DNA of 64,000 nucleotides, from NCBI RefSeq assembly GCF_016086655.4, contig NC_052137.2, forward strand, positions 35,484,007 through 35,548,006. The letters run 5' to 3'. This document shows positions 35,157 to 47,002 of this stretch, one piece after another. The DNA comes from Lepeophtheirus salmonis. Its lineage: Eukaryota > Arthropoda > Copepoda > Siphonostomatoida > Caligidae. Positions within the stretch are counted from its first letter, which is position 1. Every line of letters begins with the position of its first letter. The notes under the pieces were generated by a model. That model saw nothing but the letters and a program-made list of their open reading frames with translations, was not told where the DNA came from and made no database searches. Position numbers and translations under genes: made by a program.

Positions 35157-38100
35157 TTATCTTTTAGACTTTTTATGGTGTTTGTGACGAGATGAAGAAC
35201 CACTTGACTGTCTTTTTCGCTTATCGGAGTGTGATGAAGATTGAATTTTAGAAGAGCTACTACTACGATGATTCTTAGAGGGCGACCTAAAATAAATAAA
35301 ATATAGATTTATTAAAGTAAACAAATAAAATAATTACAAACCTCTTTCTATCACGATGAGAACTCTTATGTTTGGATATTTTATGACGATCTACATCATC
35401 TTCACAGCGATTATTGTCAGATTCAGCTGCTTCTCTTTCTAGGTCAGACCAGTCCTTACCAGAAGATTCGTCAGTATCAAGTCCATCTTCTGAATAATCC
35501 TCTTCTGAGGTCTCGGAAGAATAATCATCCTCAGACTCATCTTCGCCTTCAGTATCCTCTTCAGAGGGAGCATGGAACTCTTCATCTTCTGTTTCATCAT
35601 CATCATCTTGGTTTTCTGCATCGGATTCAGGATCCAAAAATTTCCATCCCCCTCCTTCAAAGAATCCTTCAGGGTCATCTACAATTGTCTTCATAATTTT
35701 GGTCCAGTTTAGAGATTGAATACCCTCGGTGTACTTAATATCCACCGAACTAAAAAAATAATTCATGAAGAATGAAAACCCTATTAGATAATTAATTCTA
35801 CATACTTGAGCCATTCTTTGACATGATCAAGCATAGTCATAGGAATGGATGTCACGGTCAGGACCTTTTTTGTGTAGTCTTTAAAAACAAAAACCATGTC
35901 AAAATTCTTAAGTTGAAATTGTACTCTTTCAAAGTTCACCAGTTCAATATCTTCGAGTGTAATTACAAAGGTAGGCTATGAATTCAATTAGAACACATTT
36001 TCATCAAATTAATTAGCTGTACATTAATAACAACATACCCAATTGATTAATGATGTTAAGCAACCCGAGGTGGGTTGAAGCAGAACTGTCTCTCGATGAG
36101 GTACTCCATGAAAGCCCAAATCTCTAAAAGGAGTGTCAAATTCCAATTGACCCTTTGTGACAGATTCAACTTTTTCCGTAAAACTTTTAAAAGCTGCTTT
36201 CAATTTAGACCTCAATTCTCTTTCAGCTTGCTCTGCAGCTAGATCATCACGATCATGCATGTGTTGGTGCTTTCCAAGGTCCGTTGTAATTTCACCAACT
36301 TCAGTGTAAAATTGTACATCAATATGTTTTTTCTTACCGAACATGATTGCGTTCTTTAGGAAAATAAACAAAGTAGTATGTAACTCATCTAATTATATCA
36401 GTAAAGAGAGATAAAAAAACCATACCTTCAGATGAAAATGCAATAGAATGATCATCTCTCCATCACATGGTTGAAAGAATGCATGTTTAATATTGTTGTA
36501 AAGGATATCAACTTTGTCGCCTCGAATTGATGTGTATCGTAGTCCATTAGAATGAGCTTCTAATATTCCAGACAGTCTCTTTTGTACTATGTTTGGTCGG
36601 ATATACAAATCCTTAAGCTTAGGATTGCCTTTCCCTTGATTCACAACCAAAGTATCTTGCTCAACAAGATCTGCTTTTTCTTTCTCCTCGGCTTCACGAG
36701 TTTTATACTTCTTTTGAATTTCTTTGATGAGACGGAAAGCAGTATTGAGATTTGAACTGGGAGCCGATATTTCTCCAGGTTCTTTTACATTCGTACTCCG
36801 GTAAGTTCTATGATAAGAGAAAGAGTATAATTAAAATATAATTTAAAAATTAATTAAAGATTATATGATTACAATTCCTTTAGATAAGTAGCTTCTGGAT
36901 CCATGAATCCACCTGCTCCTTCTTTAGCTATTGCTGCACCAGGATGAAAAAAATTGATACGTAGATAGGTGTAATCTCCTTCTACTGAAGCAGATATATT
37001 TTTGAGTGTAGCAATATGAAAAGGGACAGGAATGCCATAAATAGGCATAATGACTGTTTCATATTTTTGATCTGAAATTAGAGAACAAGTTTAGAATTAA
37101 GTGTATCTTTTCCTTTATAACAACTACATACCAACAAATATTTTGAGAGATTTAACTTCGCTTTCTCGAGGTAATTGACCAGCAGACTTATAAGAAACCG
37201 GAGCTTTTCTTACTTTTACAACATCCGTATGATCTCCACCGTCTTTTAAACGCCGAAGAGCATTCTGATTCATCTTTTCCATCAGTTCTTTCTGATGCTT
37301 TTTCCGTTTCTCTTCAGCTGTACTATCCTGACGAAGCTTCTGATCTAAGACGGTCGTTCTTTTTCCCCGACCAAAGTTTTGAGCCTCCTGAATGTTACTC
37401 TTATTTTCTTTTTCCTCTTCACTATCTGTGTCATTTCTTAAGAAAATACCAATATGCTTCATCTTTTTCTTCGAAGGAGTAAGAAGTACTGCACTGGAAT
37501 CCTGAAAAAGACAGCTCAATATGATGAAGTGATTATAGCCCACGATCCTAAGTTTACCTCTGTGACCAACACAGTGTCTCCAATGAACAACGCCACGTTT
37601 TTCCCCAATTTGTCGCTCGCCTTTGAATTTGTTAATCCCGTGAATCCAATATTGACGTTGAAAACCATACCTTTTTTAACAGATGAGTGACAGTTGGGCC
37701 CAATAGTCAGAGCCCCTTCTCTAAATTCTATTCCCATAGCAAATCCAAAGCTCTTAGTTAATTTGGAAACTAAACTCGAGTCTTCTTTCTTCACCATAGT
37801 TACACAGTTCTCATATATAGAGCTCAATTTGGAGCCATGCTTCAATTCAGACAGAAGAAGATCTTCAACACGGGTCAAAAAGTCATATATTCTCTGAAAA
37901 ATTGAAGAATAAACATACACATCTTCATCAACAGATAATGACAAGCATTACTTGAATATCCTCGCTCGGATCCACTAATATAGTGCGAACGATATTAGAG
38001 CAATATGATCTATAGCGAACACCAAAAGAGCAAATAATAGCTCCAAAGTGAACGGGTTCCTTGTCACTGATAACACTAAACTTGAGTTTATAGCTCCCAC

Positions 38101-38989
38101 CCGATTGTACGATGGCAGGATAGCAAAGGTACAATTGGGAAGTATCCAAATTGGGAACATATTTCTTGTCAGAGATGGCCTTTTCAACTCCTTCTGCAAG
38201 TTTGGAATGCTTTACTTTCTGTAAAATAATAAATGAAGTCAAATATTAGTATAATGGAAATGACGTCCATTGAGTTCTATTCCAAGTTACTTTATCATTA
38301 TCAATAATGTCAATAATTTGTTCCTTGAGGTACTTGTTGTAGATATCCATAGAGACTTGACATGCTCTTTTGATTGTGTTGAGTTCCCCCTCATCCTTGG
38401 GAGCCATAACATAGGCCACTTCATTGGCTATATCAATGGAATCAAAGGATAACTTTGCAAGGTGTCCTCTCCAAGCCTCCATGAAGGGTCCAGGGAATTT
38501 GTCTTTACTAAAAACACCCAAGGTTCGCCCTTTGTGGGACTCTTTGATGACTTCTGTGAGTTTTTCAAAGTTCTTTTTGTCGTTGTCGGCCTGGAAGAGA
38601 GAGAGAGAATGAGTGAGATTGAGAGAAAAGGAGGAATGTCACATCAATGCGACGACGAGACTCACTTTGTCTCGGGTGAGAAGTTTGAGAGGAGGGACTC
38701 CATCGGGCTGCTCAGGATCATCCAGCTGACGAAGGAATTCGATTTTCTTCTTGGAAGCTAAAAAAACAATGTGTGATTCCGTGAGAATGAGAATCGTGTC
38801 TGGAAGCTCATAACCCAGGAGCCAGGTTTGGAGTGCTGTGCTTTTCGAGTAAATTACATCCTCATCCAATCCCAGAGCACAAAGAACGGCATCCGCCTTC
38901 TTTAATTCCGCTTCAGAGACCTTCCATATCTTGTACAACTTCTTGGCACGGCGATAGAAGGCCTCCTTGTCGACTTTGATAGCGGACAT
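35157..38989 (-). CDS. SUPT16H: SPT16, large subunit of the FACT histone chaperone
   Basis: FACT (with SSRP1) loosens and rebuilds nucleosomes ahead of RNA polymerase II and in replication. Eleven exons with GT-AG borders and matching phases: 38989-38666, 38590-38291, 38218-37952, 37893-37558, 37501-37132, 37071-36873, 36807-36426, 36353-36039, 35975-35806, 35749-35342, 35286-35157. They join to 1066 aa (human about 1047). An aminopeptidase-like N-terminal domain spans roughly residues 1-430. The SPT16 middle domain and PH-like histone-binding region follow, with hallmark strings FGKKKHIDVQFYTEVGEITT, DLGKHQHMHDRDDL and SLNWTKIMKTIVDDPEGFFE. A long Asp/Glu/Ser tail (about 925-1000) and a basic Lys/Arg/His end complete it. 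The ATG gives MSAIKVDKEAFYRRAKKLY. Introns are mostly 50-90 bp, unlike the kilobase introns of OLA1. The gene looks intact. It is head-to-head with the HAUS7-like gene. Confidence 0.96.
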
Positions 38990-39915
38990 GGCTCAACAAC
39001 ACAAATGCCGGAGTATATGAATCAACTATGTAATTTGTGTCTCAATCTCTTGGCTCCTTCTTTTCCTTTTCTGTTCTGCTCATTCTATAGCTAGCTTCTT
39101 TTCTTTTTCATACAGCTTCCCTCGCTTTTATAAAAGTAGCAGCTAAGTCAGCAGCACTTCCATAACAAGGCTGCAACAAATATTATTCAACCCATCAACA
39201 GCAACAGATTTCGTGTTCGAGCTAACATGGTGAATACAGCTACCTTTTTTCACCTCCTTTTTAAATATATTTAGGTATACATATTCAAATATTATCCAAG
39301 CAAAGTCTATTAAATTGAGTCTTTCGTATTGAATATACTTCAATGTATTATCAAATTAAATATATTTTGACTTTATCTTCATGACAAAAATTGTGATATT
39401 GGGCACGTACATGTGTATTACCGGTTTGCTCAGTGACTGCACATCTCTAGCGCAGCTGTGAAAGGAATATAAATAAAAATATAAAAAAGGCGGGAGTGTT
39501 TTCTCTTCTTCAAAGTACTTTCTTGAAACATTAATATTAGGTATTTAATACTTTTTATTAATTTTGTCTATATATTCTATAATATTATATCAATAAATGA
39601 ATAATTAAGATATTTATTATTATATACTTAAAAAGTATATGAAATAATTACTCATCACGATGTTAAGTATAATTTAGGGATTATAAATATTAAAAAAATT
39701 AATATTTAGGATCAATAATATCCGTAATCTGTATTTAATATTAAGATAAATCATAGTACTTGATATTAGAACAATAGGATAATAAATAATAATATAAGGA
39801 AGGCGGGAAATCATAACAATATAAATATTAGGATTGCACCATTTTCCTTTTCTTACTAGTTTGCTGTCCTTTTCGCCTCCAACGTGTGGACTATCACCAA
39901 GATTCAAATAAGGAG
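38990..39915. promoter_or_regulatory. Shared upstream region of SPT16 and HAUS7-like gene
   Basis: 926 bp between two divergent ATGs. It holds GGCGGGAA at 39,802-39,809 and GGCGGGAG at 39,489-39,496, which fit E2F-type sites, in otherwise AT-rich DNA. 39,143-39,343 and 39,674-39,979 carry short minus-strand frames judged incidental. That both genes use this region is an inference from the layout. Confidence 0.35.
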
Positions 39916-40864
39916 ATGGAAAGCTCCTTGGAGGATCAAGTAATCCAATTATTTCGGGAAATGGAATGTCCCTTGACATATCATGAAATGAGAGATGAGG
40001 ATTTGGTCAAGTTATTGTCTCAAGAAGGGGAAAGATGGAATGAAGTCTTGGAGTGGACAATGTCACCTTTTATGAAGTCCTCCTCCTATTCGCTTATGAG
40101 CCAAAAACTGGGCATGATTCAAGTCCTTAATGATCTAGGTCTACCTGAGCCTGATTCCTTTGTTAATTCTCCAAATATCAAACGTCTTTCATCTTGGAAA
40201 ATTTTACTCCAATTGCGAAGATTAAAGGAGCTGGATGATGACTCCTCCATGTCTTGGGAGCAAGACCCCTTTGAGAGTGTGATTCAAATAAACGATGATG
40301 AAAAGAGCCTGAGCTACTTGGTCCAAGGTTTGAGTTTGAAGGATTTTCTTGATTGTTTCAAATCATCAATTTCAATGTACTATTATTATATTGTTTCTTT
40401 TTACAGATTTGACGTCGTCTCTGGATGACGAGACTTCTAATAATGAGAATGACCCCTTGAAATGGAGTCTACCCACACTTATTCCCAAGGACATACCCAT
40501 CACTACAGTCATTCCACCGTCATTGGATACACTTGAGGCAATGCAAGCAACTTGTGATGGGGAAGTTAGAGCCAAGGCAGAAGAATACAATAAGCGGAGA
40601 TTGGATCCATCTTATGTGTGTACTAGCAGAACCATGAAGAATTGGAAAGATAACATGGAGTGCATTAAGAGATTACAGCCCCAGCTAAAAGATTTTAATA
40701 ATTACTATGATTCAGAACTTAAGAGCTGGGTTGAATTGTGTAAGCCTCTAGAGCAACCGCCTCCCTTAGATACAAGTGCTCTTTCAAAAAATTTCAGTAT
40801 TCATCATTTTTATAATGATTTATCAGAGTTAAGGTCATCCTTGACGGAGGTTCTAAAATTTTGA
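39916..40864 (+). CDS. HAUS7-like augmin subunit (divergent)
   Basis: Two exons, 39916-40327 and 40407-40864, joined in phase 1 across a 79-bp intron (CAAG|GTTTGAG ... TTTTTACAG), encode 289 aa. The N-terminus (QVIQLFREMECPLTYHEMRD ... LLSQEGERWNEVLEW) resembles the human HAUS7 start, where 'LNCPF' and 'LEILEW' occur with similar spacing. A later DPLKW.LP.L string sits where HAUS7 has a DPWPL.MQPLL-like segment. The rest is acidic and helical, consistent with a coiled-coil subunit. Augmin recruits gamma-tubulin to spindle microtubules. Human HAUS7 is longer (about 368 aa), so the C-terminal part is shorter here. The assignment rests on pattern memory, not on a search. An E2F-like site 107 bp upstream would suit a cell-cycle gene. 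The upstream in-frame GTG codon is ignored in favour of the first ATG. Confidence 0.6.
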
Positions 40865-42249
40865 TGGCATATTTGAATTATGATTCATTTTTATGTTACT
40901 TATTTATAGTTTTATTCATTTGGGATTCATTCCACAAAATATCTGAATTAATTATCGCTTTCGTTTATATCGTTTCTATTGTATGTTTTTTTGTGAAAAA
41001 ATGATTGGTATTATTATCTTTTGTATTCACGTTGTCACTAATTTTAAAATTTCGTCAGGATGCAATTAAATTTTAACAAAAAGAATGTTTTTCCATTATT
41101 ATTTCATAGAACATTTTCACGTGTCGTACATTTTGGAGGCCTAAACAACCCAAGTTTTATAGTAATGAAAACCTTTTTTTCATTAATATTAAGGAAAATA
41201 ATGAACTATTATATTTCAAAGTGTGACCAACAAATAAAAGGACTGAAACCCTTGTATCATTATTTTATCGCACAATTGCCTTGTTTTATTATAAATCTGA
41301 CTCTAAAATGTTTTAAAAATATGATATTACATTGTTATAAAATCCTATTTCCGTGCTGTAGATCAAAATTATCTATCATAAGATATATTTCTTTAACTTT
41401 GTTCTACTTTTCTCGCCTCTAATTGGTCCAAAACAATATAAGTAATTCTACAAATCCAACTATTTTTAGGGATTTTCAATACATATTACTTTGATTTAAT
41501 TCTAATATCAATGTTTATAATTGGTATTATAAACATTAGTATTCAATTCAGGTGTTAAGTCTTTCTTTTTTTAAATAATAAATCTATTTGATTGATTTTT
41601 ATAAGGGTTTATTGGAAATTGTTCCATTTTATGTAGCAAAAATATCAATGTTGAGCCCCTAAAATGGTGTCTCCTTCAATTATAATGCAATTCGTGACGT
41701 TGGTGAAAATTATCTATAGTCTGCCATTAATAATATAATAATGGCCGCCTATAGACAATTTATATATATGTATATAATATATATTATGGAAATTACGAAT
41801 AAGCCTATTTATCAAATTGATAATTCTACCTCTACTTTTAGAGGCAGTTTATTTATTTACACCATATGACTTAAATTAAGCATACACCATGGCCTATACA
41901 TAAATAAGTAGTTGTTTTTGTTTGTCAGATTTGGCAAGTGTCCAAAATAATTGTTAATGAAGCAGTTCTGGATTTGCTTAGACTTTTTGACAAATACTTA
42001 CATTTGCGAAAAACCATAGATTTACAAGTTAACTAATTCATAATCAAATCATTTTTAAATATGTTATTAGTTAAATCATATATGTCATTAAAATGAAGTT
42101 CAAATAAAAAATTGAAATGTGCCGTCCCATCCCATCACTAATCTACAATAACAGCTACAAAAAAAAATAGTCCAGATTATTATGACAAGAAGATGTAAAC
42201 AAAAGTCCTACTGACTGATCCTGGAATATTCACAAAAGAAGGATTGAAT
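40865..42249. other. Intergenic between HAUS7-like gene and PDPR
   Basis: A 120-codon plus-strand frame at 41,060-41,422 is the only long one. Its hydrophobic, cysteine- and phenylalanine-rich make-up looks AT-driven and it has no motif. A hairpin lies at 41,707-41,761. No clear AATAAA follows the HAUS7-like stop within 130 bp. Confidence 0.4.
41707..41761. repeat. Imperfect hairpin, about 25-bp arms
   Basis: AAATTATCTATAGTCTGCCA pairs with TGGCCGCCTATAGACAATTT around an AT-only loop, with about four mismatches. Function unknown. Confidence 0.6.
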
Positions 42250-45200
42250 ATGCAGAGGATTCTTTTGAGAAGAGTTCTTCAGAACAAGGACTCTTTCTCT
42301 TCAAGGGATTTTTCGATTTCCTTGGCTCATCTAACAGGGTAGGAATTCATTCTGTTTCGTTTATGTGTTGACGTAGACTAATCACGTGATTTATATTATA
42401 CGGATGCTAATATTAGTGCTATAATTGACGTCACCATTATAATTATTGGTGACAGATAGGCAATTATTTATTTGTATTGAATAATATTTCTTGTGGTTGT
42501 TTTAGGGTTCCAATCGACATTAAGAATCTGACTCAGTCCTCTAAACTTGAAATTCCATCTCATTCCCTTCCAAGTGATGCACAAATTGTTATTTGTGGTG
42601 GAGGTGCTCAGGGTGCTGCAATTGCATTTAAATTGGCTCAACAAGGCTATGGGGAACAAACAGTTCTGATTGAGCAAGTAAATACTTGTAAAGAGTCTTG
42701 ATGTTATATATTTTTCTTGATATTGCAGGGTAATTTAGGTGGTGGTTCTACATGGCACTCCAGTGGATTGATTGGGCATTTACGATCAAGTCCTGTCGAA
42801 TCAAAACTATGTAAATTATCTAGAGATTTATATATGGAATTAGAGAGACTCGGCTATTACACCGGATGGAAAGAATGTGGCTCCATTAACTTAGCTAGAA
42901 AAAAAGATCGCTTGGCGGCATTTCGTAAAATCAAATCCAGTTCAGTGTCTAGAAATATTGAGTGTCATATTGTTACACCTGACTGGATAAAGGAAAAATG
43001 TCCACTCTTAAGAGTTGATGACTTAGAAGGCGGTCTTTGGGTCCCACAAGATGGAATTGCAAATACTTTAGAAATCTGTCTGTCTTTATGTCATTTGTCT
43101 GCGAAGGGAGGAGTTAAAATTGTTCAAAATTGCACAGTAATACCTTTTAAAAGTCATTGTTTTAATCGATCTATATATAATTTATTAAACTATAGATTGA
43201 ATCCATTGTTGCCCAACGCAATGGATCTCTATTTCTGGAAACGGATCAAGGTTCAATTAAATGCGAAAAATTTGTTAATACTGCTGGATTTTGGGCACGT
43301 AATGTTGGTTTACTTTCTAAACCTAGGGTAAACGTCCCTACTAGTCCTACTGAGCATTATTATCTTACAACAAAGCCCGTGTCCGATTTGCCTTTCAATC
43401 ATCCTGTTGTCAAAGATCTCGATGGAGGTGTATATGTCCGTGAGAATGATGGTAGATATTTGGCAGGCGGGTTTGAACCTTGGGCCAAGCCTGCATTTCA
43501 AGTAATAATAAATTTAATTACTCAAGTAATCCTCATTTAATATCAAATCCATTATAGGATGGAACTCCTGAATCTAACGCGACGAGAGAACTCCCGGTTG
43601 ATTGGGATCATTTTCATACTCTTTTAGAAAATTTATTACATAGAATTCCTAGTATGGGTGAAGCACATTTGGAAAAACTTATAAATGAACCTGAAGCCTT
43701 TTCTCCAGATGGAGAATGGATTATTGGACAAGCACCTGAAGTAATTATTTATTAATATATATTTTTTCATATCTACTCAAGTGTACATATATTGTATAAT
43801 TGAATTTTAGATAAAGAATTACTTTGTTGTTGGTGGGATGACATCGGCTGGAGTTGGTGCTGCTGGAGGAGTTGGAACAGTGATTGCTGACTATATTTTG
43901 AACGGAGCTCCAACGTTTGATATGTATAACCTTGATGTTCAACGGTTTTTAGGAATGCACAACAATGCAAAATTCCTGCGTGACAGAGTAAGAGAAGTTC
44001 CTGGAATACTTTATTCCATCAATTATCCTTTTAGAGAGTTTAAGACCGGAAGATCAATGAGAACGTCTCCCATATTTCCTAAAATGAGAGCTGCTGGAGC
44101 AAGATTCAATCAGGTTATGGGCTATGAAAGAGCAATGTACTTTCAGAAAGAAGTTGTTGAGGAGAGAAATAGCTTTCTCGGGTTGGATTCTCTCTATAAA
44201 GGTGGCGGTAGTTCCTCTGGATATAAATCTAACGGACAGAAAGATTCAGAAATTAATCTATCCAAGACGGAAACATTTTTTAAGCCTCAATGGTTTGATT
44301 CGGTACAGAAAGAATTTATTGCATCCCGTGAAAAAGTTTCAGTTTGTGATTATTCTTCCTTTGCAAAATATGATCTCTGGTCCTCAGGAACAGAAGTTGT
44401 TGATTTTTTACAGCACATGTGTTCAAATGATGTAGATGTGCCCATTGGCACTATTGTACATACGGGCATGCAAAATGAGAAAGGTGGATATGAAAATGAT
44501 TGTTCACTTGCCAGACTCTCAAAAAATCGTTACATGCTGATGTCTCCGTCTGTTCAACAGATGAAATCCTATACTTGGATGAAGTATCATTTACCTTCAA
44601 ATGTTATTCTTCAGGATGTAACATCCCTATATACTGCTCTTTGTATTATGGGGCCTCATTCTCGTGCATTACTTTCAAAATTGACATTAGAAAATTTGGA
44701 ATCCCTTGATCAAAAAAGTTTTCCTTTTTTCACATGCCGATACATGAATGTGGGATGTGCTCCTAACATTCTCACAATGAATTTAACTCACACAGGAGAA
44801 CTTGGATATGTAATGTACATTCCAAATGAATTTGCTGTTCATGTCTATGATACTATTTTGAGCGAAGGTGATGAGTTTGGAATATCTCAGTGTGGTTACT
44901 ATGCAATGAGAGCTTTGAGAATAGAAAAGTTCTTTGCCTTTTGGGGTCAAGACCTGGATTCTCACTCAACCCCCCTTGAGTGTGGCCGTGCCTTCAGAGT
45001 TAAGAGCAACGGGGATTTTATAGGCAAGGAGGCTTTACTTCGCCAAAAAGAAGAAGGTTTAACTAAATTATTAGTCATGCTTCTCTTGGATCCTCTAGAG
45101 CATGATACAAATGTAGATCCTTGGCCTTGGGGCGAGGAACCCATTTATAGGTAAGTCATTAGAACATTTGTTGAGTTCAAAAATGGAAAAATGTTTCATA

Positions 45201-45469
45201 ATTATTTATATCATAGGAACGGGAAATTCGTCGGGACAGTCACTACTTCAAGTTTTGGATTTTCCCTGAAACGTCATGTTGTTCTTGGTTTTCTACATCA
45301 CGATGACGGAAAATCTCTAGTCACTCAACAATGGATACGTGAGGGCAATTATGAAATAGATATTGCTGGACACCTATTTCCTGCCCATGTTAAACTCAAT
45401 CCTCCTGTTTTACCAACGAAAGTAGAGGGAATCTATACATACACTCCTACAAGACACTCTGGCTCTTGA
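42250..45469 (+). CDS. PDPR: Pyruvate dehydrogenase phosphatase regulatory subunit-like, mitochondrial
   Basis: PDPR controls PDP1, which dephosphorylates and activates the pyruvate dehydrogenase complex. Seven exons: 42250-42338, 42506-42677, 42729-43136, 43196-43501, 43558-43740, 43811-45150, 45217-45469. All phases agree and the product is 916 aa (human about 879). Exon 1 encodes an Arg-rich presequence (MQRILLRRVLQNKDSFSSRD) typical of mitochondrial import. An FAD-binding oxidoreductase half follows, with GGGAQG at residues 61-66. The second half is aminomethyltransferase-like, with VHTGMQNEKGGYENDCSLAR, LRIEKFFAFWGQDL, TPLECGR and EGNYEIDIAG, all close to PDPR rather than to sarcosine or dimethylglycine dehydrogenase. 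Residues 94-99 read STWHSS: the His position used for covalent FAD in the dehydrogenases, lost in human PDPR as I recall it. A Gly/Ser-rich insert lies near residues 515-545. The gene looks intact, with AATAAA at 45,627. Confidence 0.92.
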
Positions 45470-45626
45470 TATATTTTTTAACATATTAAAAACATTTTAC
45501 GTGTGGAAGGAAATTTTATTCTATCTTCTAGTTTTGACATTCAAACCTTCGTATTTTGACGTTTTCTTCATATATTGCTCATTTTAATTTTGTAAAAAGT
45601 GTACTTCATTAATTACATCCGGGATA

Positions 45627-45632
45627 AATAAA
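45627..45632 (+). terminator. Polyadenylation signal for PDPR
   Basis: AATAAA 158 bp past the PDPR stop, within GGGATAAATAAACG. Confidence 0.5.
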
Positions 45633-46560
45633 CGTTCATACGAATACATTATTGTTGTTGGTGGTATTTCATATTAATATTGCTCTAACGTGATATATCC
45701 AGTGGTTTTATAAGAAAAAAAGGAAATTTATGTTCATAAAAAATAATTGAATTTGTACCTTCGGTACCATTCTGCAATAATTTAGTATATTTATACCAAA
45801 TAGATGCTCTGAAGATACATATGTAGGTACGTGATAAATCATTCGATTCAATTTTTAATTACCTATATTCCTTTCATGTTATAGGGAAGTTTCTTATTTG
45901 TTATGATATGTTGTAAAACTAGAATGGGCTCTCTATTGAGGACGAAGCTTCCTCCAACAAATTAAATTGAGTTATTGATATCAATTTATTCCTAAATTAT
46001 GGTCGATTATGCATTTTATACGTTTTGTGTTACAATGACCTTGACCTCTCAAAATTTAATGACCTCTTGCTGTACCATTTATAAATTTCGTACATAGCTT
46101 GATTAAAGTCGATCTTTAACTTTTGCAGTAATCCTGGTGATTAATTAACAAACAAACCGAGGAAAAATCATAATCTACTTTCAACTTCGTTGGTGGAGGT
46201 AATTTATCTCTCGGAAAGGATCTGTAGAAAGTCAAGAAGGAGTCTTCTACTTAAATGGAAATGAAAATAGTTGGAGAACTTAATCTTACTTAATAAAATT
46301 TATTGCAAGGAGCACATTGTATTTGTTAGTTGAATTAGTTTAATCAAGAACCTCTCGTATATTGCTTGGTAAAACCTTGGTTGCAGAATAATTTATGAAT
46401 TGTTCTTCAAAAAGGGAACTGCTGCCGCATTATATTACGGAAATGCATATTAATTATAACTTTAAAATATTTGCCGTCAAAAAAAAAGTTTTTAATTTGT
46501 TAAATTTTTTCAGTTTAACTTTTTATTAAATTTTAGAATATTTAAAAAATAAGCAATTTA
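45633..46560. other. Intergenic, nothing recognised
   Basis: AT-rich unique sequence between PDPR and a fold-back element. No frame above 60 codons. Confidence 0.4.
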
Positions 46561-46765
46561 AGGTTGCGTGAAAAAAGGTCCGAAATTAAATATAATTAAG
46601 TCGATTATTTGACTAATGATAATGAGAAATTAATATTTTAGAGGTAAGTAGATTGACCCGATTTTAATTTGTTCAAAATACAACTTATCTGATTAGTATT
46701 TATCGCAGATTTATTTCATCTAATCGACTTGTTTATATTTAATTACGGAACTTTTTACGCAACCT
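46561..46765. mobile_element. Fold-back MITE, about 45-bp inverted ends
   Basis: The left end AGGTTGCGTGAAAAAAGGTC continues through CGAAATTAAATATAATTAAG and TCGATTA. It is mirrored by the right end, which read inverted begins AGGTTGCGTAAAAAGTTCCG and continues TAATTAAATATAAACAAGTCGATTA. The total is 205 bp and non-coding. No clear target duplication was found. Confidence 0.75.
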
Positions 46766-46786
46766 TTTTTATTACTTATTTATGAA

Positions 46787-47002
46787 CCAACAAGGACTTC
46801 CTATTATAACTCTTTAACATATCCTCAAGGTTATGTCGGCTTTTATGTGCACATAAAAGATGTATAGGTTTTGAAGATAATTAATTGTATATAACTCAGG
46901 AGTTTATTAATTATCATAACTGCTGAGGGGGGAAAATTCAATCTTCAGATCACCAATTCCAAAAAATGAGCCAACTAAAAATACACACGATTTACATCAC
47001 TA
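46787..47002 (+). repeat. Repeat family A, 3' part
   Basis: CCAACAAGGACTTCCTATTA, CCTCAAGGTTATGTCGGCTT, AACTCAGGAGTTTATTAATT, CTTCAGATCACCAATTCC and the terminal CACGATTTACATCACTAG are in family order. Confidence 0.7.

Noticed and set aside
35439..35678. Met/Lys-rich 79-codon frame
   Set aside because: Alternate frame of the acidic SPT16 tail exon.
41060..41422. 120-codon frame downstream of the HAUS7-like gene
   Set aside because: AT-driven composition, no motif, no splice or promoter support.
42250..45469. Sarcosine or dimethylglycine dehydrogenase instead of PDPR
   Set aside because: The His motif fits those enzymes, but the C-terminal half (FFAFWGQDL, ECGR, GNYEIDIAG, VHTGMQNEKGGYENDCS) is clearly PDPR-like.
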